A stretch of DNA of 64,000 nt from Marinobacter sp. ELB17. Lineage in GTDB: Bacteria; Pseudomonadota; Gammaproteobacteria; Pseudomonadales; Oleiphilaceae. Shown in pieces: positions 19,514 to 27,451 of the stretch; the first letter of the stretch is position 1; every line of letters begins with the position of its first letter. Location: assembly GCF_000169375.1 (NCBI RefSeq), contig NZ_AAXY01000004.1, positions 248,001 to 312,000 on the forward strand, given 5' to 3'. The position numbers and the translations under genes are program-made. Under the pieces are notes generated by a model. The model had not been told where the DNA came from, did not search any database, and saw only the letters and a list, made by a program, of their open reading frames with translations.

Positions 19514-19542
19514 TTGACACCCGATACGTTACAGGGTACATT
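19514..19542 (+). promoter_or_regulatory. Promoter of higBA module 1
   Basis: TTGACA (19514-19519), 17-bp spacer, TACATT (19537-19542). Transcription should start at about the ATG of higB (19549), so the toxin message may have almost no leader. Confidence 0.6.
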
Positions 19543-19548
19543 CAAGGA

Positions 19549-19827
19549 ATGATTCGAAGTTTCAAACATAAGGGCCTGGCTAAATTCTTCAAGTCCGGCA
19601 GCACTGCAGGGATTCAGGCCGCTCATGCAAAGAGGCTTCGGCTTATTCTCGGTAGGCTAAACGCAGCGTCAGACGTTAATGATATGGACTTACCAGGCCT
19701 TCGACTGCACGAGCTCTCGGGGAATCGCACCGGAATTTGGTCAGTGACGGTCAGTGGTAACTGGCGAGTGACGTTCTGGTTTGAGGACGGAGATGCCGAG
19801 ATAGTGAATTACGAAGATTACCACTGA
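19549..19827 (+). CDS. higB: HigB-family toxin (module 1)
   Basis: Ribosome-dependent mRNA endonuclease family. The 92-residue product from ATG 19549 ([20 protein letters not shown]) has the HigB fold signature and ends [24 protein letters not shown], where the RVTF arginine and the acidic, histidine-containing end are conserved. The toxin gene precedes the antitoxin, as is typical of higBA. The upstream frame extension to 19282 is element sequence and not part of the gene. Located in the cassette region but without a clear attC after it. Confidence 0.92.
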   Translation: MIRSFKHKGLAKFFKSGSTAGIQAAHAKRLRLILGRLNAASDVNDMDLPGLRLHELSGNRTGIWSVTVSGNWRVTFWFEDGDAEIVNYEDYH

Positions 19828-19837
19828 GGTACCGCCG

Positions 19838-20125
19838 ATGTTGATGCACAACCCTCCCCACCCGGGTGAAGTCTTGCGAGAGCTTTGTCTGGAACCCCTT
19901 GGCTTGTCTGTAACGGCTGCCGCAGAAGCATTGGGGGTAAGCCGCAAAACTCTGAGCGCCGTGCTGAACGGCAAGGCTGGTATTAGTCCCGAAATGGCTA
20001 TTCGGCTTTCTATCGCGTTTGATACCTCGGCAGAGAGTTGGCTGAACCAGCAGTCTCAATATGAACTCTGGCATGCTGAGCAACATCGCAATGAGCTCAA
20101 GGTTAAGAAGCTTGTCGCTGCCTGA
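19838..20125 (+). CDS. higA: HigA-family antitoxin (module 1)
   Basis: Antitoxin with a helix-turn-helix that also represses its promoter. The 95-residue product reads [19 protein letters not shown] then an XRE-type helix-turn-helix ([20 protein letters not shown]), the standard HigA layout. It starts ten bases after the higB stop. It is clearly different in sequence from the second HigA at 20887, so the two modules are not a recent duplication. Confidence 0.93.
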   Translation: MLMHNPPHPGEVLRELCLEPLGLSVTAAAEALGVSRKTLSAVLNGKAGISPEMAIRLSIAFDTSAESWLNQQSQYELWHAEQHRNELKVKKLVAA

Positions 20126-20148
20126 AGCAACACATGACCAAGAATAGT

Positions 20149-20538
20149 TCCGGGGGCTCAGGTCTTGCGTTTTGCCCCTGCCTTGCCCTTTCGTCGTAAT
20201 CTTTCACTCTATCCGGCATCAATTAGAACCACGGAGGAGCCAAGGAATGGCCAGACCGCTGCGACTGGAAATTGCCGGTGCGTTTTTCTCTTTGAGGTTT
20301 CGCCGAAATCAGCGTGAGATGTTTTTTGAATCTGACGATGACCGCCGCGTCTTTTTGTCAGTTTTCGACGAAGTGTGTGAGACTTTCAACTGGGAATGTC
20401 ACGCCTACTGCCTAATGGGCAATCACTACCCTCCTTTGATTGAAACACCTGACGGCAATCTTTCGAGAGGTGTGCGCCAACTTAACGGGGTGTATACCCA
20501 ACACTTCAATCGAACTCATGGTCGGGTGGGGGATGGCA
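20149..20538 (+). pseudogene. Decayed Y1-transposase element, copy C (N-terminal third)
   Basis: Longest of four copies. After the GGCTCAGGTCTTGCG leader, ATG 20247 begins MARPLRLEIAGAFF and keeps HAYCLMGNHYPPLIE, matching the HUH region (relatives have NHYHLL), then FNRTHGRVGDG, after which transposase sequence stops and unrelated sequence leads in frame into the HigB toxin. Histidine in the expected HYH triad reads HYP, so the catalytic site is damaged as well. Confidence 0.75.
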
Positions 20539-20562
20539 GCCATGGCTCGCATATAGTAACGC

Positions 20563-20591
20563 TTGACGTTATTAATGTGTTGCGTCATTAT
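20563..20591 (+). promoter_or_regulatory. Promoter of higBA module 2
   Basis: TTGACG (20563-20568), 17-bp spacer, CATTAT (20586-20591), seven bases before the higB ATG at 20598. TGACG and CGTCA within it form an inverted pair that HigA may bind. Confidence 0.5.
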
Positions 20592-20597
20592 TGGCCC

Positions 20598-20876
20598 ATG
20601 ATCATATCGTTCAAGTGTAAGGACACCGAGAAGCTGGCAAGCGGTCGCCGCGTCAGGCGTTTTGTCAATTTCGAACGCGTTGCCTTGAGGAAAATTCGGC
20701 AACTTCAGGCTGCAAGCCAGCTGGGTGATCTTAAAGTACCGCCCGGCAATATGTTGGAGCCGTTGCATGGCGACAGGCAGGGTCAGCACAGCACTCGAAT
20801 CAACAGGCAGTTCCGAGTTTGCTTTCGCTGGACCCGAGCCGGTGCGGAAGAGGTCGAAATTGTTGATTATCATTAG
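20598..20876 (+). CDS. higB: HigB-family toxin (module 2)
   Basis: HigB mRNA-endonuclease family. ATG 20598 gives a 92-residue product starting MIISFKCKDTEKLASG and ending RVCFRWTRAGAEEVEIVDYH, matching the family from end to end. The frame is open upstream into Y1-transposase copy C, so a 210-residue chimera from 20247 is possible on paper, but the promoter sits between the parts and the internal ATG matches the family start. It pairs with the following higA. Confidence 0.92.
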   Translation: MIISFKCKDTEKLASGRRVRRFVNFERVALRKIRQLQAASQLGDLKVPPGNMLEPLHGDRQGQHSTRINRQFRVCFRWTRAGAEEVEIVDYH

Positions 20877-20886
20877 GAGGTAATTC

Positions 20887-21201
20887 ATGCGCAACATTGA
20901 TCCCGTAACGCCAGGCGAGTTACTGAAAGAAGAGTTTCTTGAGCCGATGGGCATTTCTCAATATCGCCTTGCTAAAGAAATTGGCGTGCCTGCTCAGAGA
21001 ATAGGCCAGATTATTGCGGGTAAGCGTTCAATAACCGCAGACACTGACCTGCGCCTGTGCCGCTTCTTTGGTTTGTCCAACGGGTATTGGCTGCGGGCCC
21101 AGGCAGCCTACGATACAGAGATTGCGGAAGAGGCTCTTGAGGGTCAGTTGAAAAATATTCGTCCGTGGAACTCCGTGTCGGAAATTGGGCACAGGGCATA
21201 A
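20887..21201 (+). CDS. higA: HigA-family antitoxin (module 2)
   Basis: Antitoxin/autorepressor for the preceding HigB. The 104-residue protein reads IDPVTPGELLKEEFLEPMG then a helix-turn-helix (QYRLAKEIGVPAQRIGQIIAG). AGGAGG lies just before the ATG. The stop codon (21199-21201) falls inside the first core of attC 6, so the higBA-2 module is, or was, an integron cassette in array orientation. Confidence 0.94.
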   Translation: MRNIDPVTPGELLKEEFLEPMGISQYRLAKEIGVPAQRIGQIIAGKRSITADTDLRLCRFFGLSNGYWLRAQAAYDTEIAEEALEGQLKNIRPWNSVSEIGHRA

Positions 21202-21273
21202 CCAACGGCTGCACAACGACCGATTTTCCGTCGTTTCGCGGCTTCAAACCGGCGCGTGAGCCGGGCGTTGAGG
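21196..21273 (+). repeat. attC-like recombination site 6
   Basis: GCATAACCAACGGCTG at the left and GTGAGCCGGGCGTTGAGG at the right, with inner arms ACGACCGA / TCGTTTCGCGG less perfect. The right flank GTTGTAGAAAAGCC resembles the flank of attC 2. Confidence 0.65.
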
Positions 21274-21329
21274 TTGTAGAAAAGCCCAAAGCGGATCGAT
21301 TTTGATAGGACTGAGCAAAAATATAAGTA

Positions 21330-21466
21330 CCGGGGTCAGGTCTAGCGTTTTGCCTCTACCTTGCCGTTTCGTTGTAATCGTCTCATTCTATCCCGCCTCA
21401 ACCAGAACCACGGAAGTAGCCAAGGAATGGCCAGACCGCTGCGCCTTTTTGTCGCTTTTCGGTAAG
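21330..21466 (+). pseudogene. Decayed Y1-transposase element, copy D
   Basis: ACCGGGGTCAGGTCTAGCG leader, AAGGAATGGCCAGACCGC start, then the same jump as copy A straight to TTTTTGTCGCTTTTCG. Like copy A it lies shortly after an attC site. It marks the right edge of the accessory region. Confidence 0.72.
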
Positions 21467-21666
21467 CGTCCAGTAATCCCACAGTGAGTCTGTTCTTTAC
21501 AGTTTACCTCGATTTTTCTACCTTAAACTGTCGCTTTTGCATGTTCAGGCAATGACCCACCCGGGCCATGCGAAACCGCGGATTCAGGTAAGGAAATCTC
21601 GGCGCCATATGCCTGTGACGACTATGCTGAAGAGAAACTGAATGCTGCCGGACGAGGAGGCGCGAC

Positions 21667-22767
21667 ATGCGTATTGAGAGTATTGCGGTGTATACGGCAG
21701 ATTTAACCTACACGGGTAAGGCTTATGCCTTTGCGGGGGGAAGATCGCATCAGGTGTTTACCAGTACAGTGGTGGTGGTGACCACGGATACGGGGCTGCA
21801 TGGCTACGGTGAAGTCTGCCCCTGCGGCCCTAACTATATGGCGGCCTTTTCCGAGGGGGTTCCCTCTTGCCTGTCGCTGCTGGCGCCCAGTGTGATCGGC
21901 CAAGATCCCACGCACATCACGCGTATTCACGAGTGCATGAACCAGGCGCTGACCGGGCACGCGGTTGCCAAGGCGGCCATTGATATTGCCTGCTGGGATG
22001 TGTTGGGCAAGCATGCCGGGCTGCCAGTTTACGCTTTGCTCGGCGGGCTGCTGTCGCCGTCTATGCCGCTGCACCGAAATGTTCCGTTGGCGGACTCGGA
22101 TCAGATGGAAGAATCTTTGCGCCAGTTTCGGTCAGAAGGGTTCCGCCGGTTTCAGATCAAGCTTGGGCGCAGTGTTGAGGAAGATATCGATCTGGTTCGC
22201 ACTCTGAGCAAGGTTAAACATGCAGATGAGTTTTGGATGTGCGACATCAATCGGGCCTGGCGGCAGGATGAAGCCGTGCGATTCTCGCGGGCGCTTGAAG
22301 ATCTGGAGATCTATCTTGAACAGCCCTGTTACAGCTACGAGGAGTGCCTGTCGGTTCGCCGTCGAATTCGCCACCCGGTTAAACTGGACGAAAGCCTGAA
22401 CTGCCTGGCCGATGTGCAACGGGCCTTGCGCGACGATGCGATGGACGCCATGGCCCTGAAGGTCAGTCGGGTTGGCGGTCTGACGCCATCACGGGTCATT
22501 CGGGACGTGTGCGTAGATGCCGGCATAGCGATGACCATTGAAGATGCCTGGGGCAGTGGCATAGCCACAGCAGCCTATGCGCATCTGGCGGCCAGCACCC
22601 CGGCAAAAGCGTTGCTGACGACAACCGATCTCCACAATTACAACACCTCCCAGTTGGCAACCGGAGTGCCTGAGGTGTGTTCCGGCCGGATGATCCTCAG
22701 TGATCGCCCCGGGTTGGGTGTGGTTCCGGATTTTGAGAAGCTGACGCTGCTTGATGTGTATGAGTAA
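21667..22767 (+). CDS. Enolase-superfamily (mandelate racemase/muconate lactonizing type) enzyme
   Basis: Predicted metal-dependent racemase, epimerase or dehydratase. The 366-residue protein has the superfamily layout: capping domain (1-125), barrel with lysine K165 (QIK), metal ligands D193, E219 (in LEQP) and D241 (KLDES), and a second lysine K265 (ALKVSR). Lysines on both sides are typical of 1,1-proton-transfer racemases such as the hydroxyproline/proline betaine epimerases. A betaine/proline ABC operon lies about 1.3 kb downstream, which makes an amino-acid betaine a reasonable substrate guess. GGAGG precedes ATG 21667. The exact substrate cannot be read from the sequence. Confidence 0.8.
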   Translation: MRIESIAVYTADLTYTGKAYAFAGGRSHQVFTSTVVVVTTDTGLHGYGEVCPCGPNYMAAFSEGVPSCLSLLAPSVIGQDPTHITRIHECMNQALTGHAVAKAAIDIACWDVLGKHAGLPVYALLGGLLSPSMPLHRNVPLADSDQMEESLRQFRSEGFRRFQIKLGRSVEEDIDLVRTLSKVKHADEFWMCDINRAWRQDEAVRFSRALEDLEIYLEQPCYSYEECLSVRRRIRHPVKLDESLNCLADVQRALRDDAMDAMALKVSRVGGLTPSRVIRDVCVDAGIAMTIEDAWGSGIATAAYAHLAASTPAKALLTTTDLHNYNTSQLATGVPEVCSGRMILSDRPGLGVVPDFEKLTLLDVYE

Positions 22768-23053
22768 GTTGGTCGATTTCCGTTGGTTTTACGACACGGC
22801 TGGGGGCGCTTGAGTAATCTGGTGCCCAGCTGTGCGTTCGTGTCGGCCACCCGCCGTGACACTGGAACGGTAAGTCGGAGACGGTGCAGCCACCTTCTTA
22901 TCATTGGCTTTGCATTCACTTCGCTCGACCATTGCGAGTCAACTAATTTCTGCCGAACTGCGCTTTGCTTACTCTTTAGCGTGTTGTCAGTAAGCTTCTT
23001 GAGCGAAAGCCGCGCATTATCTACAATGGCGCACTTTTCACAGACTTCAGGCC

Positions 23054-23308
23054 ATGAACATGAGCGACACAAACTCAAAACCAACCTTGCCAGACCGTCT
23101 TGCGGGCAATCCTCGTAGCCCACACCATTTGGAAGAATTTTTCGAGCACCAAATCGGCATTAGGCTGAATGGTAAAGAGCGTAAAGATGTCGATGAATAC
23201 TGCATCAGCGAGGGTTGGGTAAAAATTGCATCGCCTAGAGCACTGGATCGGCGTGGCCAGCCTATGCTGATCACGCTAAAAGGTACGGTTGAAGCTTACT
23301 ACACCTAG
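23054..23308 (+). CDS. DUF3297 family protein
   Basis: Function unknown. The 84-residue product (or 82 from the second ATG) matches the DUF3297 family from LPDRLAGNPRSPHH through GIRLNGKER and CISEGWVKI to LKGTVEAYY. Small, soluble, widespread in proteobacteria. The 286 bp before it hold no gene that I can support. It is not obviously co-transcribed with its neighbours. Confidence 0.85.
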   Translation: MNMSDTNSKPTLPDRLAGNPRSPHHLEEFFEHQIGIRLNGKERKDVDEYCISEGWVKIASPRALDRRGQPMLITLKGTVEAYYT

Positions 23309-23387
23309 CCGGTTCCTATAGGTGTGCCCCCGCGGATCCATTCGCTGATGTTCAATCATAAAGCTGGAATATAACGCTAGAGAAAAC

Positions 23388-23430
23388 GGCAAAACCGGGG
23401 ACAGATTTGAAATCTGTCCCCGGTTTTGCC
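23388..23430. repeat. Perfect 43-bp palindrome of the GGGGACAGATTT repeat family
   Basis: Arms GGCAAAACCGGGGACAGATTT (23388-23408) and its exact complement (23410-23430) around a single G. The same GGGACAGATTTATTTT core appears in single arms at 29388, 33842 and 50755. It may form a strong hairpin in RNA or single-stranded DNA and resembles REP-type substrates of Y1 transposases. Confidence 0.85.
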
Positions 23431-23488
23431 AGTTCCATGACCTGCGTTCTACGCATACACTGAAAGGCCCGATAACAAAGAGAACGCT

Positions 23489-23974
23489 ATGGAACCCGGA
23501 TCTGCAACACTGACCATGACCGTTTTGATGACGCCGGATGTGGCCAACTTTTCCGGCAATGTGCACGGTGGTACCTTGCTTAAGCATCTTGATGAAGTGG
23601 CTTATGCCTGCGCCAGCCGGTATGCAGGTGCTTATGTTGTTACCCTGTCTGTCGACCAGGTTATGTTTCTTCAACCCGTTCATGTGGGCGAACTGGTGAC
23701 CTTTCTGGCCAGCGTTAACTACACCGGGCGCACGTCAATGGAGGTGGGCATTAAGGTGATCACGGAGAACATCCGTGAAAAACTGGTCAGGCACACCAAC
23801 AGCTGCTTTTTCACGATGGTGGCGGTTGATGAAAATGGAAAATCCGTCGAAGTGCCCAAAATGGAACCCGTCACTGATGATCAAATCAGGCGATTTGCGA
23901 ACGGCCAGGAACGCCGTGCGATTCGTGTTGAGTTAGAGGAGCGCTACAGGGCACTTCATCGTCCGGGGGCATAG
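23489..23974 (+). CDS. Acyl-CoA thioesterase (hotdog fold)
   Basis: Hydrolyses acyl-CoA to free acid and CoA. The 161-residue product contains the hotdog-family GNVHGGTLLKHLDEVAY helix and VDQVMFLQPVHVGELV strand region typical of the YciA/BACH group. Chain-length preference is not predictable. A GAGA ribosome site lies upstream of ATG 23489. It converges on the ABC operon and ends at a shared terminator. Confidence 0.88.
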   Translation: MEPGSATLTMTVLMTPDVANFSGNVHGGTLLKHLDEVAYACASRYAGAYVVTLSVDQVMFLQPVHVGELVTFLASVNYTGRTSMEVGIKVITENIREKLVRHTNSCFFTMVAVDENGKSVEVPKMEPVTDDQIRRFANGQERRAIRVELEERYRALHRPGA

Positions 23975-23992
23975 CAGGCACTGCAAAACTCG

Positions 23993-24039
23993 AAAGCCGG
24001 GCAGGCCTGATTCTGAAGACCAGACCTGCCCCGGTTTTT
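23993..24039. terminator. Bidirectional terminator between thioesterase and ABC operon
   Basis: AAAGCCGGGCAGG and CCTGCCCCGGTTTTT form an imperfect long stem; T-runs or A-runs flank both sides, fitting termination of both converging transcripts. Confidence 0.7.
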
Positions 24040-24045
24040 GTTCTT

Positions 24046-25104
24046 TCAATAATGCGAGCGGGTGTCGCCTTCTGGGCTTTCGGTAGGCACCAGAGCCTTG
24101 AACAGGTCTTGGACTTCCAGAACCCCGACCTGCTTACCTTTGCGAACCACGCGATAGGTGAGGCTGGTGTCGCCTCCAGACCGCGCAATCACAGATTCCA
24201 GGTTGTCTCTTTCACCGATATCGCCGGCCACGTTGTCAGGCGCTTCCGTGGTTTTCTTCATGATGGACCGAACCCGCAGTACCCGAGCGCGATTGATGTC
24301 GCTGATAAAGTTGACGATGTAAGGATCGTTCGGGTGCATCAGTATTTCTTGCGGCTCACCCTGTTGAACAATATAACCTTCCTTGAGTATGACCAGGTGG
24401 TCTGCCAGTTTCAGTGACTCATCCAGATCGTGGGTGATGAAAACGATGGTCTTGTGCAACTCGTCCTGAAGCTCCAGCAGCAGGTCTTGCATGTCGGACC
24501 GTATCAGCGGATCCAGCGCCGAGAAGGCCTCGTCCATCAGCATGATCGGTGAGTTAGAGGCCAGTGCCCGGGCGATACCAACGCGCTGTTGCATGCCACC
24601 AGACAATTGGTGCGGGTACTGGTATTCGTTGCCTTCCAGACCCACGCGGGCGATCCATTTTTTGGCTTCCGCTTCGAATTCCTCAATTTTATGGCCGCGC
24701 ACGGAAAGCGCCATCCCGGCGTTTTCAAGAACGGTTTTGTGCGGCAGCAGCGCGAATTTCTGGAACACCATCGACATGCGTTCCCTGCGCAGGTTACGCA
24801 ACTGGTCTTCGTCAAACGCCAGCACGTTTTCGCCATCGACTGCAATTTCACCGCCGGTGGGCTCAATCAACCGGTTGAGATGCCGAATGAGCGTGGACTT
24901 GCCAGATCCTGACAGCCCCATGATGACGGTTACATGGCCCTCGCGCATATCCACGTTGATATCCTGAAGGCCCAGCACGTGCTGGTGCTTTTCGAGCAGT
25001 TCGGCCTTTCCCATGCCTTGTTTTACGTACTCAAGGGCAACGTCGGGAGTAGGGCCGAAAATCTTGTACAGGTTCCGGATTGAAATTTTGATGTCCCGAT
25101 CCAC
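24046..25104 (-). CDS. proV: Betaine/proline ABC transporter, ATP-binding protein (ProV/OpuAA type)
   Basis: Energises uptake of a quaternary-amine osmoprotectant. The 352-residue product has Walker A GLSGSGKST, the signature LSGGMQQRVG, Walker B IMLMDEAFSALD and the family's N-terminal extension (KIFGPTPDVALEYVKQGM). The C-terminal tail (about 270-352) is short and resembles a partial CBS domain, the ionic-strength sensor of this family. Third gene of a binding protein-permease-ATPase operon; 11 bp after the permease gene. Confidence 0.93.
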   Translation of the reverse strand: MDRDIKISIRNLYKIFGPTPDVALEYVKQGMGKAELLEKHQHVLGLQDINVDMREGHVTVIMGLSGSGKSTLIRHLNRLIEPTGGEIAVDGENVLAFDEDQLRNLRRERMSMVFQKFALLPHKTVLENAGMALSVRGHKIEEFEAEAKKWIARVGLEGNEYQYPHQLSGGMQQRVGIARALASNSPIMLMDEAFSALDPLIRSDMQDLLLELQDELHKTIVFITHDLDESLKLADHLVILKEGYIVQQGEPQEILMHPNDPYIVNFISDINRARVLRVRSIMKKTTEAPDNVAGDIGERDNLESVIARSGGDTSLTYRVVRKGKQVGVLEVQDLFKALVPTESPEGDTRSHY

Positions 25105-25115
25105 AATGCGCTTCC

Positions 25116-26147
25116 TTACTGTTTTTGCGAGGCGTTAATACGCGCCAGCGATGCTTTGGTTACCCGGTCCAGAATGACCGCCAGAATAACAATGCCAAGA
25201 CCCGCTACCAGGCCAACACCGAGTTCCAGATTGCGTATGCCCTGAAGTACCAGCACGCCAAGGCCGGGCGCCGACACCAAGGAGGCAATAACAACCATGG
25301 CCAGGCTCATCATAATGGTCTGGTTTACCCCTGCCATGATGTTAGGGAGCGCCAGTGGAATCTGTACCTTGTACAGCTTTTGCCGACTGGTCATGCCGAA
25401 GGCATTCGCCGCTTCAATCACGTCTGGGTCTACCAGCCGGATACCCAGGTTGGTCATGCGTATAACGGGCACAATGGCGTAAAGAATAATGGCGATGCCG
25501 TACAGTTTGGACTCGGTCACGCTGAACAGAAAAATCAGCGGGATCAGATACACAAAAGGCGGCAGGGTCTGCAGCATGTCGAGTACCGGGATCGTCAGCC
25601 TCTGCATCATGTTATTTCGCGACATGGCGATACCAATGGGCACGCCCAGCAGCACACAGATGAACGCGCAGACAAATATAATCGCCAGTGTTTGCATGGC
25701 GTATACGTAGTAGTCGATGAAGGCAAGCAGGCACAGGCTGCCAGCCACGAAGCCGACCAGCTTCCAGGATTTGGTGACAAGCAGAACAACCGCCAGCAGA
25801 ATCGGAATAACGATCCACCAGGGCGTCGTGATCATGCCGTAAAGAGTGCCATCAAGGGCCCAGCTCAAGGGCTGGGTGATGGGGTCCAGCACAACGCTGA
25901 GGTTGTCTTTGACGGCAAGAAAACCTTGCTCCAGCCCCTGGGTTAATTCCCGGGACTGAGGGAAGGCTGCGCAGGAGTCATTGAGTGCATCCATGGATGG
26001 AAACGGCACGTCCCATAGGGATTGCTCGGCTTCCGTACCTTTGGATTTGTTGAGTAATGCGGCCATCGACATGGGCGCGTCGCTCTTGCCTTCAGCGCAC
26101 CACTCCGTGAGTCCAAGCGATGAAAATAGGAAGTCATAGGTTGCCAT
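25116..26147 (-). CDS. proW: Betaine/proline ABC transporter, permease (ProW type)
   Basis: Inner-membrane permease. The 343-residue protein has a long soluble N-terminal region (about 100 residues) followed by six or seven membrane segments and the EAA loop region (EAANAFGMTSRQKLYKVQIPLALPNIMAGVNQT) that docks the ATPase. Second gene of the operon, separated from the binding-protein gene by 101 bp holding a strong stem-loop. Substrate inferred from family only. Confidence 0.93.
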   Translation of the reverse strand: MATYDFLFSSLGLTEWCAEGKSDAPMSMAALLNKSKGTEAEQSLWDVPFPSMDALNDSCAAFPQSRELTQGLEQGFLAVKDNLSVVLDPITQPLSWALDGTLYGMITTPWWIVIPILLAVVLLVTKSWKLVGFVAGSLCLLAFIDYYVYAMQTLAIIFVCAFICVLLGVPIGIAMSRNNMMQRLTIPVLDMLQTLPPFVYLIPLIFLFSVTESKLYGIAIILYAIVPVIRMTNLGIRLVDPDVIEAANAFGMTSRQKLYKVQIPLALPNIMAGVNQTIMMSLAMVVIASLVSAPGLGVLVLQGIRNLELGVGLVAGLGIVILAVILDRVTKASLARINASQKQ

Positions 26148-26212
26148 GAGCGTTCAATATTCCTTGCGCATTCAGAATGGGGTATTCGGTGTGATTTTTA
26201 TTGGATCAATAA

Positions 26213-26240
26213 AAGAAGAGCCGGCGAACCGGCTCTTCTT
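26213..26240 (-). terminator. Stem-loop with T-run between the binding-protein and permease genes
   Basis: Perfect 12-bp arms AAGAAGAGCCGG / CCGGCTCTTCTT around a 4-base loop; on the minus strand it is followed by TTCTTTTATT. It lies nine bases after the binding-protein stop and would partly end or protect the message, giving more binding protein than permease. Confidence 0.75.
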
Positions 26241-26248
26241 AATAACAT

Positions 26249-27217
26249 CTACTGGCCAAGCACGTTGGCGAGTTTCTCGGTGGCTGAAGCATTCAGCCAG
26301 CTAGACCACTCGTCGGTATTGTTACTCAGGAAGTAAACGGCAGCCTCTTCGGCGGAGGCGTTGTTCTCATCCATCCAGGCCAGCAAGGCACTCATGGTGC
26401 TGGTTTTGAAGGTCATGTTGCCCAGCATCTCAACCACTTCTGGTTCGCGCTCACCGAAACTGGTGGTGACTGCGGTCAGAATGGTGGCAGCAGGGAACTC
26501 GGAAACACCGGGATTGTCTGCCATTTGGGTCTGGTTACGGGTATGAACTTCTGGCTTGTAATCGCCAATTTTAACCCGAGTCATGTCGTACTTGCCGAGT
26601 GGTACAGTCGGGCCCCAGTAGTAACCGAACCAGGGCTCTTCGCTCTGAACCGCGGATGCCATAGACGTCGCCAGGGTTTCACCGGAACCGTGATCGAATA
26701 CCGTGATGCCTGACGCTTCGAGATCAAGAGCGCGGACCAGGTTGTCACTGACAACACGGCAGCCCCAACCACTCGGGCAGTTGTTAAAGCGGCTGTCTAC
26801 CAGTTCCGGATTTGCCATGATGCCTTCGATGGTTTTCAGTTCCGGGTGTTTCTCGGCCAGATACGTGGGAATCCACCAGCCCTCAATACCACCCGGGTCC
26901 AGTACTTCGGCCACGCGCTTGATTTTGCCTTGCTCTTCCAGTCGCAGGTAGGCCTCGCCAGCAGAGTTCAGCCACAGCTCGGTCACGATGTCTGGTTCGC
27001 CGTTTTCAGCGACCGATGTGACGGCAGGAACGGTGTCAGAAGGAATCACGGTTACGTCACAGCCGTAGCCTTGTTCCATAATAAAGGTGGCGACGCCTGT
27101 TACGACGGCGTTGGAGGCCCAGCTCATCTGGGTGATGGATACTTCACCGCATTCGGCGGCAGCGAGCGAGGGTGCAGACAGGGCGCACAAAAGCGCCACG
27201 GGCGTTAGTTTACGCAT
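26249..27217 (-). CDS. proX: Betaine/proline ABC transporter, substrate-binding protein (ProX/OpuAC type)
   Basis: Periplasmic binding protein. The 322-residue product has a signal peptide cut after about ALSAPSLAAAE and an OpuAC fold rich in conserved tryptophans (QMSWAS, TELWLN, EGWWIPTY, PWFGYYWGP), the aromatic box residues that hold quaternary ammonium groups. First gene of the operon. Cysteines C151 region (NNCPSGWGCRV) suggest a disulfide. Whether it prefers glycine betaine, proline betaine or choline is not clear. Confidence 0.92.
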   Translation of the reverse strand: MRKLTPVALLCALSAPSLAAAECGEVSITQMSWASNAVVTGVATFIMEQGYGCDVTVIPSDTVPAVTSVAENGEPDIVTELWLNSAGEAYLRLEEQGKIKRVAEVLDPGGIEGWWIPTYLAEKHPELKTIEGIMANPELVDSRFNNCPSGWGCRVVSDNLVRALDLEASGITVFDHGSGETLATSMASAVQSEEPWFGYYWGPTVPLGKYDMTRVKIGDYKPEVHTRNQTQMADNPGVSEFPAATILTAVTTSFGEREPEVVEMLGNMTFKTSTMSALLAWMDENNASAEEAAVYFLSNNTDEWSSWLNASATEKLANVLGQ

Positions 27218-27451
27218 GATGGGTACTCCATTTTGGGTTTAAACGTACACGGCACAGGGGCCGATGAGGGAGTCCTGAAGACTTCTCGGGAGATGGTTTC
27301 GCACTTTGAAAGCGTATTTGAAAGGCAGTGCAAATGTTGAGACCTCGGTTAATACGTAGCCACCAGAGTAATGATTTGGGTAGGAGTTACAAGTGATTAA
27401 TTTTGAAGGTCGCTAAAAATGCCACATTGCGGTCGTATTTTTCAGAAACCA

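Larger units (their letters stand above)
10185..21273. mobile_element. CALIN-like cluster of attC sites lacking an integron integrase
   Basis: At least six attC-like sites (10185, 10839, 11602, 11954, 12611, 21196) separate small genes, several with stop codons inside or next to the attC core, as expected for integron gene cassettes. No intI gene is visible between fba and the enolase-superfamily gene that bound the region. Insertion sequences (IS21, Y1 and IS91 types) have invaded between the fifth and sixth sites. Cassettes in trans of a mobile integrase are known as CALINs; that label is inferred from attC sites recognised by eye. Confidence 0.7.
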
